Part shown: piece by piece, positions 35,271 through 43,680 of the stretch | Numbering within the stretch: position 1 is the first letter of the stretch | How the letters are laid out: each line of letters starts with the position of its first letter | Assembly (NCBI RefSeq): GCF_040222955.1 | Contig: NZ_JAVKCA010000024.1 | Coordinates: forward strand, 1-64,000 | DNA from: Marinoscillum sp040222955 | GTDB taxonomy: Bacteria; Bacteroidota; Bacteroidia; Cytophagales; Cyclobacteriaceae | Direction: 5' to 3' | Length of the DNA: 64,000 nt | The notes under the pieces: model-generated | The model's input: the letters and a program-made list of their open reading frames with translations, nothing else | Databases searched by the model: none | What the model was told of the DNA's origin: nothing | Translations under genes and position numbers: made by a program

Positions 35271-36434
35271 ATGAACATAGATGATATCCTCTTTCACCTG
35301 GGTGAAAGCACTTCTTTTGACGGGACCGCAGCCAGCCCACCGATCTACCAAACCAGCAACTTCATTTTTCCCACCCTGGCGCATATGAAAACCGCCCTGG
35401 AACACGAGGATCACATCCCTTTCTATACACGTGGGGCAAATCCCACTGTGCAGGTACTTCAGGAGAAAATAGCCGCACTGGAGGAAACCGATCATGCATT
35501 GATCTTTTCGAGTGGTAGTGCAGCCATCACAGCAGCCATTATCTCCCAGGTCAAAGCAGGTGATCACATCGTGTGTGTATCCAACCCATACAGTTGGACC
35601 AAAAAACTGATCGAAGGTATTCTAGCCAAATTTTATGTGGCAAGCGACTTTGTGGAGGCTTCGGACGCTGAGGCCATCATCAAACATGTAAGGGACAACA
35701 CCAGACTGATCTACCTGGAGAGCCCCAACTCCTGGACCTACGAAATGCAGGACATTGAAATGATCACAGCTTTTGCCAAACAGAAAGGCATCCGCACCAT
35801 CATGGATAATAGCTGCGCCTCGCCACTGTATCAGAAACCCGCACGCCATGGTGTGGACATCATTGTCCACTCTTCCACCAAATACCTGTCCGGACATGCG
35901 GATGTGGTTTCAGGGGTCTTATGTACCTCCGCTGATCTATACCTCTCCATTTTCAAAAATGAGTACATGACTTTCGGCGCCATTATCTCACCGCTGGAAG
36001 CCTGGCTGATGATACGATCACTGAGGTCGCTGGAGCTCCGCATGGAAAAAGTGAGTAAAAATGCTCTGGAAGTAGCCCAAGTCCTCGAAAAGCATCCTAA
36101 AATTGCCAAATTGTATTACACCCATTCTGAATCCTTTGCTCAGCCTGAACTCGTAAAGAAATACCTTTCCGGAAATGGCGGACTTATGACGATAGACCTC
36201 AAAACCAACGATGCACATCAGATAGAACAATTCTGCAATGCCCTCAAGCGTTTCAAGCTAGGATGCTCCTGGGGTGGTTTTGAATCGCTCGCGTTTCCGG
36301 CCATCACCACAATGAGCTCACTCAACTACAATAAACCCGATACGGCCATCAACAGAATAAGACTTTATGTAGGTTTGGAGGACGCGGGTCTTTTAATAGC
36401 GGATCTCATCAATGCTTTGGAAATTATCGATTAG
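35271..36434 (+). CDS. PLP-dependent enzyme of the Cys/Met metabolism family (cystathionine/methionine lyase-like)
   Basis: A 387-residue cytoplasmic enzyme of the trans-sulfuration family (PF01053 type). Visible motifs: PPIYQTSNFIFPT near residue 25, YTRGANPTVQVLQEKIAALE (the phosphate and substrate loop), SSGSAAITAAIISQVKAGDH, LIYLESPNSWT, TIMDNSCASPLYQKPARHG, and the PLP lysine in HSSTKYLSGH (K204). Members are gamma-synthases, gamma-lyases or beta-lyases, and sequence alone does not fix which. The usual Tyr near the first block is retained (YTRG). Start ATG 35271 has no good Shine-Dalgarno, as common here. It overlaps the next gene by 23 bp. Confidence 0.9.
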   Translation: MNIDDILFHLGESTSFDGTAASPPIYQTSNFIFPTLAHMKTALEHEDHIPFYTRGANPTVQVLQEKIAALEETDHALIFSSGSAAITAAIISQVKAGDHIVCVSNPYSWTKKLIEGILAKFYVASDFVEASDAEAIIKHVRDNTRLIYLESPNSWTYEMQDIEMITAFAKQKGIRTIMDNSCASPLYQKPARHGVDIIVHSSTKYLSGHADVVSGVLCTSADLYLSIFKNEYMTFGAIISPLEAWLMIRSLRSLELRMEKVSKNALEVAQVLEKHPKIAKLYYTHSESFAQPELVKKYLSGNGGLMTIDLKTNDAHQIEQFCNALKRFKLGCSWGGFESLAFPAITTMSSLNYNKPDTAINRIRLYVGLEDAGLLIADLINALEIID

Positions 36435-38940
36435 TCTTTTCACCTTCTGGCTTTATCCCATGCTCCTACAAGGGCAAAATACCATTTCCGGTATGATCCA
36501 GAATGAATCCGGAGAGGCTTTACCTTTCGCCACTGTATATGAAGAAGGCAGCACCAATGGTACCACCAGCAATGCGGACGGACGTTATCAACTCACACTC
36601 AGCACCAGATCTGCCACCATAGTGGCGCAATACATCGGCTATGCACGGCAGGCACAAACCATAGACCTGCCTCCGGGTGAACACGCGACACTCAACTTTG
36701 AGCTGGCGCCCGAAACCCTGGTGCTTAAGGAAGTGGTCATCTCAGCCAGCGAAAAGGATCCGGCACGACAGGTGATCCGCAATGCCATCAAAAAACGAAA
36801 ATACTTCGCTGATGAAGTGAGTGCGTACACCTGCGAAGTGTACATCAAAGGCCTTCAGCGGCTGGACAAAAAGCCAAACAGCCTTCTGGGCATGACCGTG
36901 ACCATCGATACCGGGATCGTGTACCTCTCTGAGTCCATTTCCAAACTGAAGTACCTGCATCCGGACAAAGTCAACGAAACGATGATCTCCTCTAAGGTGA
37001 GCGGAAACAACAATGCTTTCAGCTATAACCAGGCTTCCGAGATGAGAATCAACCTTTATGAAAACAGTTTTTTCATAGAGGGACTAAGCGAGCGCTCGTT
37101 TATCTCACCCATTGCCAACAATGCATTTCTGTACTATGACTACCAAATGGCCGGCACCATAGTAGAAAATGGGCTTTTTATCAACAAAATAAAAATCATA
37201 CCCAAGCGTAAGACAGACCCGGTGTTTAGTGGGTACCTGTACATCATCGAGGACAGCTGGCGCATCCACAATGTGGACGTGAAGCTAACCAAAGACAATG
37301 GAATCGAGTTTTTGGATTCGCTCTCATTCCGTCAGGTGTTCGCTCCCGTTGACTATGACATCTGGATGCCCATTTCACAGCGTTTCACCTTCAAGTTCAG
37401 GGCTTTTGGCTTCAAAGGCAGTGGACATTTTTCAGCCATTTACAGAAACTACCGGGTAGAACCCAACTACTGGCAGCCACGAAAAACAGAGCCAAAAGCA
37501 GAGGTGACACCCACTAAAAAAGCTGCAAAAAAAGCCCGGAAGGAGCCAAGCCAGGAACCCCTCCTCTCCAAAGAGGATTTTTCCAACGCTGTGGTGACTG
37601 TGGTAGAAGGAGCAAATGAAAAAGACTCTCTATACTGGGCGACTGTTCGCCCCATTCCCCTGACCGAAATAGAGGTGCGAGACTATCAGTTGAAAGATTC
37701 CATAGGGGTGATCAAAGAATCCAAGCCGTACAAAGATTCTCTGGATCAGGTAAGAAACAAGTTCAAACCAGGCAATTTATTCTTTAATGGCTATACTCAC
37801 TTCAATAGCTACAACCGCAGGTATTTTGGCTTCCCTACCCTGGTGGAGGGGCTTCAGTACAATTCCGTGGAAGGGCTGGTAACTAACCTGGAGTTTTCTT
37901 TCCAGAAAAGAACTGAACAGTCTTTTGACTATACCATCAAACCCGGTCTGCGGTATGGGTTTGGCAATAAGAAGCTTCAGGCTAAGGTGGAAGTAGCCAA
38001 AATGATCAACCTGAAAAAACGACTGATCCTCACCGGAGGTCTGGGTAGATACGTCTTCCAAATCAATGAGCAGGAGCCCATCACTCCCTTCAGCAACAGC
38101 TTCTTTACGCTGGTCAGAGGGGAAAATCATATGCGCCTGTTTCAAAAACATTTTGCCTATTTTGGATATCAGAAAGAGCTCCTGAATGGACTCCTCCTCA
38201 ATGGAAAACTCAGCTATGAGCAGCGCGAAACACTCCAAAACACGGCCTCCTACAACCTGTTTGATAAAACCTTTGACACAAATACACCCTTCAATTACGA
38301 ACTGGCAGCGACTGACTTCCCCAAACATCAGGCCTTCACAGCAGCATTTCGCCTGCGCATCCGGTTTGCTCAGCAATACATTGAGCGCCCTGACCGCAAA
38401 ATCATTCTCAGTTCCATATACCCGGATGTGTATGTTTTCTACAAAAAAGGAATCAACCTCCTGGGGGGCGACACCAACTACGACCTGGTGAAACTGGGAT
38501 CAGAATACAGTCTTAGGGTAGGTCAGGTGGGAACAAGTAAAATCAGCGCCCAAACAGGATTGTTTCTGAATACGCAACGAATGTATTTCCCGGATTTTCA
38601 TCACTTCAATGGCAACCTCACCTACCTCAGGCAAACAGATGGAGAAAATCAATTTCAATTGCTGGATTACTATCCCTACAGTACACAGGATCGTTTTCTC
38701 CAGGCGCACTATGAGCACCATTTCAATGAATTTATTTTTAATAAAATCCCTGGGGTAAGGCGTCTGAACCTGCAGGCAGTAGGGTCAGTAAATTACCTCA
38801 CCACTCCTGTCTTAGGCCACTATTTTGAATTTGGAGCGGGCATCGAACACATCCTGAAGTTTTTCCGGGTCGATTTCTATACCAGTGTGACCAACGGGCA
38901 GCACTCCAGAGCCGGAATCAGGTTTGGGGCGGGATTCTGA
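36412..38940 (+). CDS. DUF5686 outer-membrane protein with CarboxypepD_reg-like N-terminus
   Basis: An 842-residue predicted outer-membrane protein. The signal peptide (ISLFTFWLYPMLLQGQ) is followed by a carboxypeptidase-regulatory-like domain at about residues 20-105 (ISGMIQNESGEALPFATVYE, NGTTSNADGRYQLTL), then the DUF5686 region (VVISASEKDPARQVIRNAIK, YTCEVYIKGLQRLD). The C-terminal half is beta-strand-rich and ends in an aromatic strand (AGIRFGAGF), like a barrel. The N-terminal domain is of the type found in TonB-dependent receptors, but no plug or TonB box is seen. The function of the family is not known. It overlaps the PLP enzyme gene by 23 bp and converges on the next gene with two bases between them. 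Confidence 0.85.
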   Translation: MLWKLSISLFTFWLYPMLLQGQNTISGMIQNESGEALPFATVYEEGSTNGTTSNADGRYQLTLSTRSATIVAQYIGYARQAQTIDLPPGEHATLNFELAPETLVLKEVVISASEKDPARQVIRNAIKKRKYFADEVSAYTCEVYIKGLQRLDKKPNSLLGMTVTIDTGIVYLSESISKLKYLHPDKVNETMISSKVSGNNNAFSYNQASEMRINLYENSFFIEGLSERSFISPIANNAFLYYDYQMAGTIVENGLFINKIKIIPKRKTDPVFSGYLYIIEDSWRIHNVDVKLTKDNGIEFLDSLSFRQVFAPVDYDIWMPISQRFTFKFRAFGFKGSGHFSAIYRNYRVEPNYWQPRKTEPKAEVTPTKKAAKKARKEPSQEPLLSKEDFSNAVVTVVEGANEKDSLYWATVRPIPLTEIEVRDYQLKDSIGVIKESKPYKDSLDQVRNKFKPGNLFFNGYTHFNSYNRRYFGFPTLVEGLQYNSVEGLVTNLEFSFQKRTEQSFDYTIKPGLRYGFGNKKLQAKVEVAKMINLKKRLILTGGLGRYVFQINEQEPITPFSNSFFTLVRGENHMRLFQKHFAYFGYQKELLNGLLLNGKLSYEQRETLQNTASYNLFDKTFDTNTPFNYELAATDFPKHQAFTAAFRLRIRFAQQYIERPDRKIILSSIYPDVYVFYKKGINLLGGDTNYDLVKLGSEYSLRVGQVGTSKISAQTGLFLNTQRMYFPDFHHFNGNLTYLRQTDGENQFQLLDYYPYSTQDRFLQAHYEHHFNEFIFNKIPGVRRLNLQAVGSVNYLTTPVLGHYFEFGAGIEHILKFFRVDFYTSVTNGQHSRAGIRFGAGF

Positions 38941-38942
38941 GG

Positions 38943-41504
38943 TTATCGGAGTACCTGAAGGAACCCTTTGTATTGGGTTTGATCATATTTGATCACGTAG
39001 TAATACACCCCGGCAGGCACATTCTTGCCATCCCACACAAAATCCCTTTGTTCACTGCGAAAAACACTGGTGCCGCTCCGGTCATGAATGCTGATGTACT
39101 GAAAAGCATCATCACAGTTATCCGGAGGTAGATTTTGCCGTGGCTGTGTCAGATTGGTCAGGGTATAGGTATCATTGTGCCCATCTCCATTGGGGGTGAA
39201 GACATTGGGGGGTTCAAACCCCAAAAACAACTCATCAGTCTCCCTAATCTCAAAGGTGATGCTCATGGTGTATTGCTTCTGTACAGGGCAGCCATCATCA
39301 TAGGCCAAAAAGGAAATTTCGAACAAGCCAGACTCCTGTCCCAAATCCAGCAAGGAGCACTCGGGTGTCCAGTAAAGGGTGGAAGTAACCTCAGCAAGCC
39401 CTGTTTTGCGCTCGAAGAAAAGAGACTCAGACCTGGGCAGCCGGGAGGGATTCAAAAATTCAATGGTCACCGAATCACCTGCGTCGAAATCGAAAGCAGA
39501 AATATCCATCTCAAAAGGCACATTGATTTTTAACACCGTATCGGCATACTCCTGAATCTCAGGACGGTTATTTTCAGGAATGTCCAGGTTCACAGTGAAC
39601 AACACAGTGTCCTGATTGACCACATCGCATCTGTCCTGATCCTCTGCAATAAATAAAAATTCGAAAGTCCGTTTCTCTGTCAAATCCAGCAGACTGCAAT
39701 CCACCACCCATTGAAAAGGAGAATTGACACTGCCCACGCCACTGGCATCTGAGAAATTCACCCCGATCCCCGATCCCTGAAACCCCCGCGGCTGCAAACT
39801 CAGGTTGACAGTGTCCTGATCTAAATCTGTGGCAAGCACGTCAAAACTGATCACATCACCATCCCGGGCAGTAACCACCAGATCAGACCCCAGCGTGACC
39901 TCCGGGCTGGTATTTGGAGGCAAAACCACCCCCATGTTCAGCCATGCCACATTGGGGTTTTCCACCTCACAGATATCAAAATCCTCAGGAAGGAGCGCCA
40001 ACTGAAAATTCTGAAAGCTGGAAAAATCATATATCTGACAGTTAGTATCCCAGGTAAGTGTGCCCTCCATCAGCCCACTTTCTGATCGGGTCACCTCCAC
40101 GAATAACCCCAGGTCAGCCGGGTCTTCTATGCCCGGCACATACAGGATCATTTCCAGGCTATCATTATCTGCATCAGTGGCAGTGAAACTGAGCGTCAGT
40201 ACTTCATTTTCATCGATGGTGTAGCCCGGACTAAAGGATGTGAAATCCGGAAACTGATTGGGCGGTGGCTCTACATTGATGGTAAGCCTTGCGGTATCCA
40301 TTTGCGGCAGCGGACAGGCATCATCACTGGCGATCAGGTCTATGATGAAGGGACCATCTCTTACTGGCGGACATCCCGGCGCGCACACCTGCACCACCAA
40401 TGTATCCTGACCAGGGTTCACAAAAGACTGAGTGATGCTAAATAGATCATCCAGCTCTTCATCAAAATTGACCGGAACGGCCCTCAGCGTGATTTGCTCT
40501 CCGGCGGAGATGTTGGTAATGATGAAATCAAAACATTTATCGTCCTCGAGGGCATAGTTGAGTACGTCCACTTCCGGGTCGAAGCTGTCATTGCCGGGTA
40601 TTTTGATGCCCACTTCCGGAGGGTCAGGTGGATCACAACCCTCTTCTCTGACGAGCATTTGAAAATCGCGTTGTACGGCCCCGATTTTTACCTGATCCCG
40701 CCACTCTTCCACCAACACAGAAAACACATACAACCCCTTGGTTTTAGGATTAACCGTCAGCAATCCTTTATGGGTAATGCGCAGCGGTGGATTACCCGGC
40801 ACAGTATTTTCCAGAGAATATCCTTCTGCCCAGTAGACGGGAATATGCGGTTTAGCCTGAGGGATCGGCACAGGATCTGGAGCCGAACTATTGAGGGGCG
40901 TCACCAGTCGATAAACGAGTGAATCACCGTCCGGGTCAGTGCCAGTGAAGTTGGTATAATAAAGTTGATTAATGCAGGCATAGTCACTCAGCGGCTTCAA
41001 TAGAACCGGAGAAGAATTGATAAATGGCTTCCCGTTTTTCCAAAGTGGAGGAATCTCTACCACGTATTTCATACCCGTCTGACCGGGATTTTCTACATTG
41101 ACAATGTCCAGGTTGCGGCAGCAGCGTTCCCATTCCACATAATATCCCTCGGCATCCGCATAGGTAGAAGGTTCCAGGTCTATCACGTTGGTATACACCA
41201 CCCTGGAGGTCTGCAACTCCTCTATGGAACATTCAGGATTGGTGTAAAACACCTCGCTTACGGTTGAAAGCGGAAGTAAATGAGTGGAAATGAGTCGGTT
41301 GTCCTTGTTGGAGTAGATATAAACCGTCACCGAGGGGTCATATTCAGTATTCTGCTGCTGAGCTTCGTCCCGGTATTGAATGAGGTTGATCCTATAGACA
41401 CCCGGTTCAATGGTAATGAACTCAATTTCTCCCCCCACGATGTGGAAAGCCTCCAGGCCGTAAAAAAGCAACCACGCGCAGATGAAAAGAGAAATCTTCT
41501 TCAT
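38943..41504 (-). CDS. Large secreted protein with CHU_C (gliding-motility-associated, type B) C-terminus
   Basis: An 853-residue protein when started at ATG 41504 (MKKISLFICAWLLFYGLEAF, a good signal peptide); an upstream frame would add 31 residues. The mature part begins FHIVGGEIEFITIEPGVYRI, followed by repeated cadherin-like or Ig-like domains with acidic turns (FTGTDPDGDSLVYRL, FTATDADNDSLEMI, DVLATDLDQDTVNLSL). The C-terminal 90 residues are the CHU_C / T9SS type B sorting domain: PPNVFTPNGDGHNDTYTLTN, DRSGTSVFRSEQRDFVWDGK, VPAGVYYYVIKYDQ. It is expected to cross the outer membrane by the type IX system and stay at the surface. It is divergent from rlmD, with about 80 bp between the starts. 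Confidence 0.88.
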   Translation of the reverse strand: MKKISLFICAWLLFYGLEAFHIVGGEIEFITIEPGVYRINLIQYRDEAQQQNTEYDPSVTVYIYSNKDNRLISTHLLPLSTVSEVFYTNPECSIEELQTSRVVYTNVIDLEPSTYADAEGYYVEWERCCRNLDIVNVENPGQTGMKYVVEIPPLWKNGKPFINSSPVLLKPLSDYACINQLYYTNFTGTDPDGDSLVYRLVTPLNSSAPDPVPIPQAKPHIPVYWAEGYSLENTVPGNPPLRITHKGLLTVNPKTKGLYVFSVLVEEWRDQVKIGAVQRDFQMLVREEGCDPPDPPEVGIKIPGNDSFDPEVDVLNYALEDDKCFDFIITNISAGEQITLRAVPVNFDEELDDLFSITQSFVNPGQDTLVVQVCAPGCPPVRDGPFIIDLIASDDACPLPQMDTARLTINVEPPPNQFPDFTSFSPGYTIDENEVLTLSFTATDADNDSLEMILYVPGIEDPADLGLFVEVTRSESGLMEGTLTWDTNCQIYDFSSFQNFQLALLPEDFDICEVENPNVAWLNMGVVLPPNTSPEVTLGSDLVVTARDGDVISFDVLATDLDQDTVNLSLQPRGFQGSGIGVNFSDASGVGSVNSPFQWVVDCSLLDLTEKRTFEFLFIAEDQDRCDVVNQDTVLFTVNLDIPENNRPEIQEYADTVLKINVPFEMDISAFDFDAGDSVTIEFLNPSRLPRSESLFFERKTGLAEVTSTLYWTPECSLLDLGQESGLFEISFLAYDDGCPVQKQYTMSITFEIRETDELFLGFEPPNVFTPNGDGHNDTYTLTNLTQPRQNLPPDNCDDAFQYISIHDRSGTSVFRSEQRDFVWDGKNVPAGVYYYVIKYDQTQYKGFLQVLR

Positions 41505-41587
41505 ACCAAGTCTTAATCTTATAGAACAGTGTTTTTGCTCCAAACCCCAATAGAACGCCTCAGAAACTCTTAGTAGCTTTGCGCCCA

Positions 41588-42982
41588 ATGAAGGCAAGTA
41601 AAGTTATCGAAAAGCTGGAGATTACCGGTGTATCATCTGACGGAAAGAGTGTGGGACGTCATGAAAACAGAGTCATTTTTGTAGCCAATGGTGCGCCCGG
41701 TGACATAGTGGATGTGCGAATAGTGGGTAAGCAAAAGAAATTTCTTCTTGGTGAAATCATCCACTTTCATGAAAAATCAGCCGATCGGACAGACCCGTTC
41801 TGCGAGCACTTCGGCACCTGTGGTGGCTGCAAGTGGCAGCACATACAGTATGATGCCCAGCTGAAGCACAAACAAGACCATGTGGCACACAATCTGGCAA
41901 AGATTGGCAAGACCGCCCTCCCCGACCTTCTCCCCATCAAGGGATCTGCGCAGACCACCTACTATAGAAATAAACTGGAGTACACCTTCTCCAACATGCG
42001 CTGGCTCACACGGGAAGAGATAGAAGATAATGACGAGCTCAGCCGAAATGCACTGGGGTTTCACATCCCCAGAAGGTTCGACAAAATCCTCGACATCAAT
42101 CACTGCTGGCTCCAGGGCGATCCCTCCAATGAGATCCGACTGGCCGTAAAGGCGTATGCCGAGAAAAACGAACTCACTTTTTTTGATCTGAAAAAACAGG
42201 AGGGACTCCTGAGAAACCTGATCATCCGAACTTCCACCACAGGAGATCTGATGGTGATCCTACAGGTATTTTATGATGACCAGCCCGCCCTATCTGCCCT
42301 GCTAAGTCATTTGAAAGATAGCTTTCCGGAAATCACGTCTTTGCTTTACATCATCAATCCCAAGCAAAACGAAACTTTCTTCGACCTGCCGGTTCATACT
42401 TTTCATGGAGAAGGCTTCATCTATGAAGAGATGGAAGGGCTCAGGTTTCGAATCGGGCCCAAGTCATTTTATCAGACCAATAGTATTCAGGCCTACGAAT
42501 TGTACAAAGTAGCCAGGGAATTCGCAGGTCCCACAGGTGATGAGGTGGTTTATGACCTCTACACCGGCACTGGCACCATTGCCAACTTTGTGGCCAAAAA
42601 AGCCAAAAAGGTCATTGGGGTAGAGTCTGTGGAAGAAGCCATTGTAGATGCACGTATCAACTCGGAGCTGAACAACATTACCAACACTACCTTCCTGGCG
42701 GGTGATATGAAAGATATGATCAATGCCGACTTTGTGAAGAAACACGGACACCCGGACGTGATCATCACCGATCCGCCTAGGGCCGGCATGCATCAAAAGG
42801 TGGTGGAGATGCTCAATGAGATAAAACCGAAAAAGCTGGTATACGTAAGCTGCAATCCCGCTACTCAGGCCAGAGACCTGGAGCTGCTCTCACCGGTTTT
42901 TGAAGTGGTGGCTGTTCAGCCAGTGGATATGTTTCCGCAGACTCATCATGTGGAAAATGTGATGTTGTTAAAGTTGAGATAG
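41588..42982 (+). CDS. rlmD: 23S rRNA (uracil-5-)-methyltransferase, RlmD/RumA family
   Basis: A SAM-dependent RNA m5U methyltransferase of about 464 residues; ATG 41588 is preferred to a TTG nine bases upstream. An N-terminal TRAM domain (VGRHENRVIFVANGAPGDIV) is followed by the iron-sulfur cysteine cluster C-x5-C-x2-C-K-W-Q-H (CEHFGTCGGCKWQH; fourth Cys further on), the central RNA-binding part, and the methyltransferase domain with VYDLYTGTGTIANFVAKKAK (SAM site), VIITDPPRAGMH and the catalytic Cys in YVSCNPATQARD. The family also includes TrmA and RlmC-like enzymes; the TRAM plus Fe-S build fits RlmD. A hairpin terminator follows. Confidence 0.92.
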   Translation: MKASKVIEKLEITGVSSDGKSVGRHENRVIFVANGAPGDIVDVRIVGKQKKFLLGEIIHFHEKSADRTDPFCEHFGTCGGCKWQHIQYDAQLKHKQDHVAHNLAKIGKTALPDLLPIKGSAQTTYYRNKLEYTFSNMRWLTREEIEDNDELSRNALGFHIPRRFDKILDINHCWLQGDPSNEIRLAVKAYAEKNELTFFDLKKQEGLLRNLIIRTSTTGDLMVILQVFYDDQPALSALLSHLKDSFPEITSLLYIINPKQNETFFDLPVHTFHGEGFIYEEMEGLRFRIGPKSFYQTNSIQAYELYKVAREFAGPTGDEVVYDLYTGTGTIANFVAKKAKKVIGVESVEEAIVDARINSELNNITNTTFLAGDMKDMINADFVKKHGHPDVIITDPPRAGMHQKVVEMLNEIKPKKLVYVSCNPATQARDLELLSPVFEVVAVQPVDMFPQTHHVENVMLLKLR

Positions 42983-43008
42983 GAATTTATTTGCCCCTAT
43001 CAGAAGAT

Positions 43009-43042
43009 GATCTATAAACCATGGTTTTATAGATCACTTTTA
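43009..43042 (+). terminator. Terminator of rlmD
   Basis: Arms GATCTATAAACC (43009-43020) and GGTTTTATAGATC (43023-43035), with one bulged base and a two-base loop, are followed by ACTTTTAT. They lie about 27 bases after the stop. Confidence 0.65.
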
Positions 43043-43062
43043 TAGGATATATTGATCGATAA

Positions 43063-43302
43063 ACGGAAGATCAACCCTTCTCAGGACATCTCAATGATCG
43101 TCAGCTCAAGGTTGTTGATCGTATATTTAGTGAAGGCATATCGGGTTTCAAAGGTGGACTTAGCGCCAAAAACTACTGTTCCATTACCGGTGCTCCAAGT
43201 GCCACCACCACACGAGACTTAACCAAAATGGTGGAAATTGGTGCTAAGAAAACAGGAGCGCTTAAGAGCACCCGATACTACTTGAATATTAAGAGGGTCT
43301 AA
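43063..43302 (+). pseudogene. C-terminal remnant of a Fic-family protein
   Basis: The frame ending at TAA 43300-43302 reads LNDRQLKVVDRIFSEGISGF, then KGGLSAKNYCSITGAPSATT and TRDLTKMVEIGAKKTGALKS, ending TRYYLNIKRV. This is the winged-helix C-terminal domain of Fic (AMP-transferase) proteins, whose consensus is GFxGGLxxxxYxxITxxSxATATRDLxxLVxxGxxxxxGxGRSTRY. A TAA lies just upstream in frame (43060-43062), and no HPFxxGNGR Fic motif occurs nearby, so only the tail remains. It is not part of rlmD, which has its own terminator between. Confidence 0.7.
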
Positions 43303-43308
43303 ATCACT

Positions 43309-43440
43309 TCATCCAACAAATTTTAGCAGGATCATACCCGGGATCGGAGGTGCCTCAATGGTGATTTCTTCCATTTCCACCACTTTTGAATTTTCAAGTA
43401 CTTTGACAATTCGAGGATGAAGGGGGAGGTTTTCGGTCAT
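43309..43440 (-). CDS. Short hypothetical ORF (43 residues)
   Basis: An ATG at 43440 opens a 43-residue frame (MTENLPLHPRIVKVLENSKV, then VEMEEITIEAPPIPGMILLK) that stops seven bases from the end of the Fic remnant. The composition is protein-like and not repetitive. It could be a small gene or a remnant of a larger one; I recognise no family. Confidence 0.3.
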   Translation of the reverse strand: MTENLPLHPRIVKVLENSKVVEMEEITIEAPPIPGMILLKFVG

Positions 43441-43680
43441 TCAATGATAAAACGTCATTTTCCCCAGACAACACTAATAAAAAAATTGATACCAAGAAAA
43501 ACCCTCTAACAAACAAGCTTGGCATAATTATGTATTTGTCTTGATTTCTTAATCATTTGACCGAAATACAGATATTAATACAAATAATTAAAACCCTAAA
43601 ACATCAATTCTTGCGGTGATATTTTTTTAAAATCATCTATGTAGTCTGGTTTATTTATCACAAAATAATCTCTAAACACT

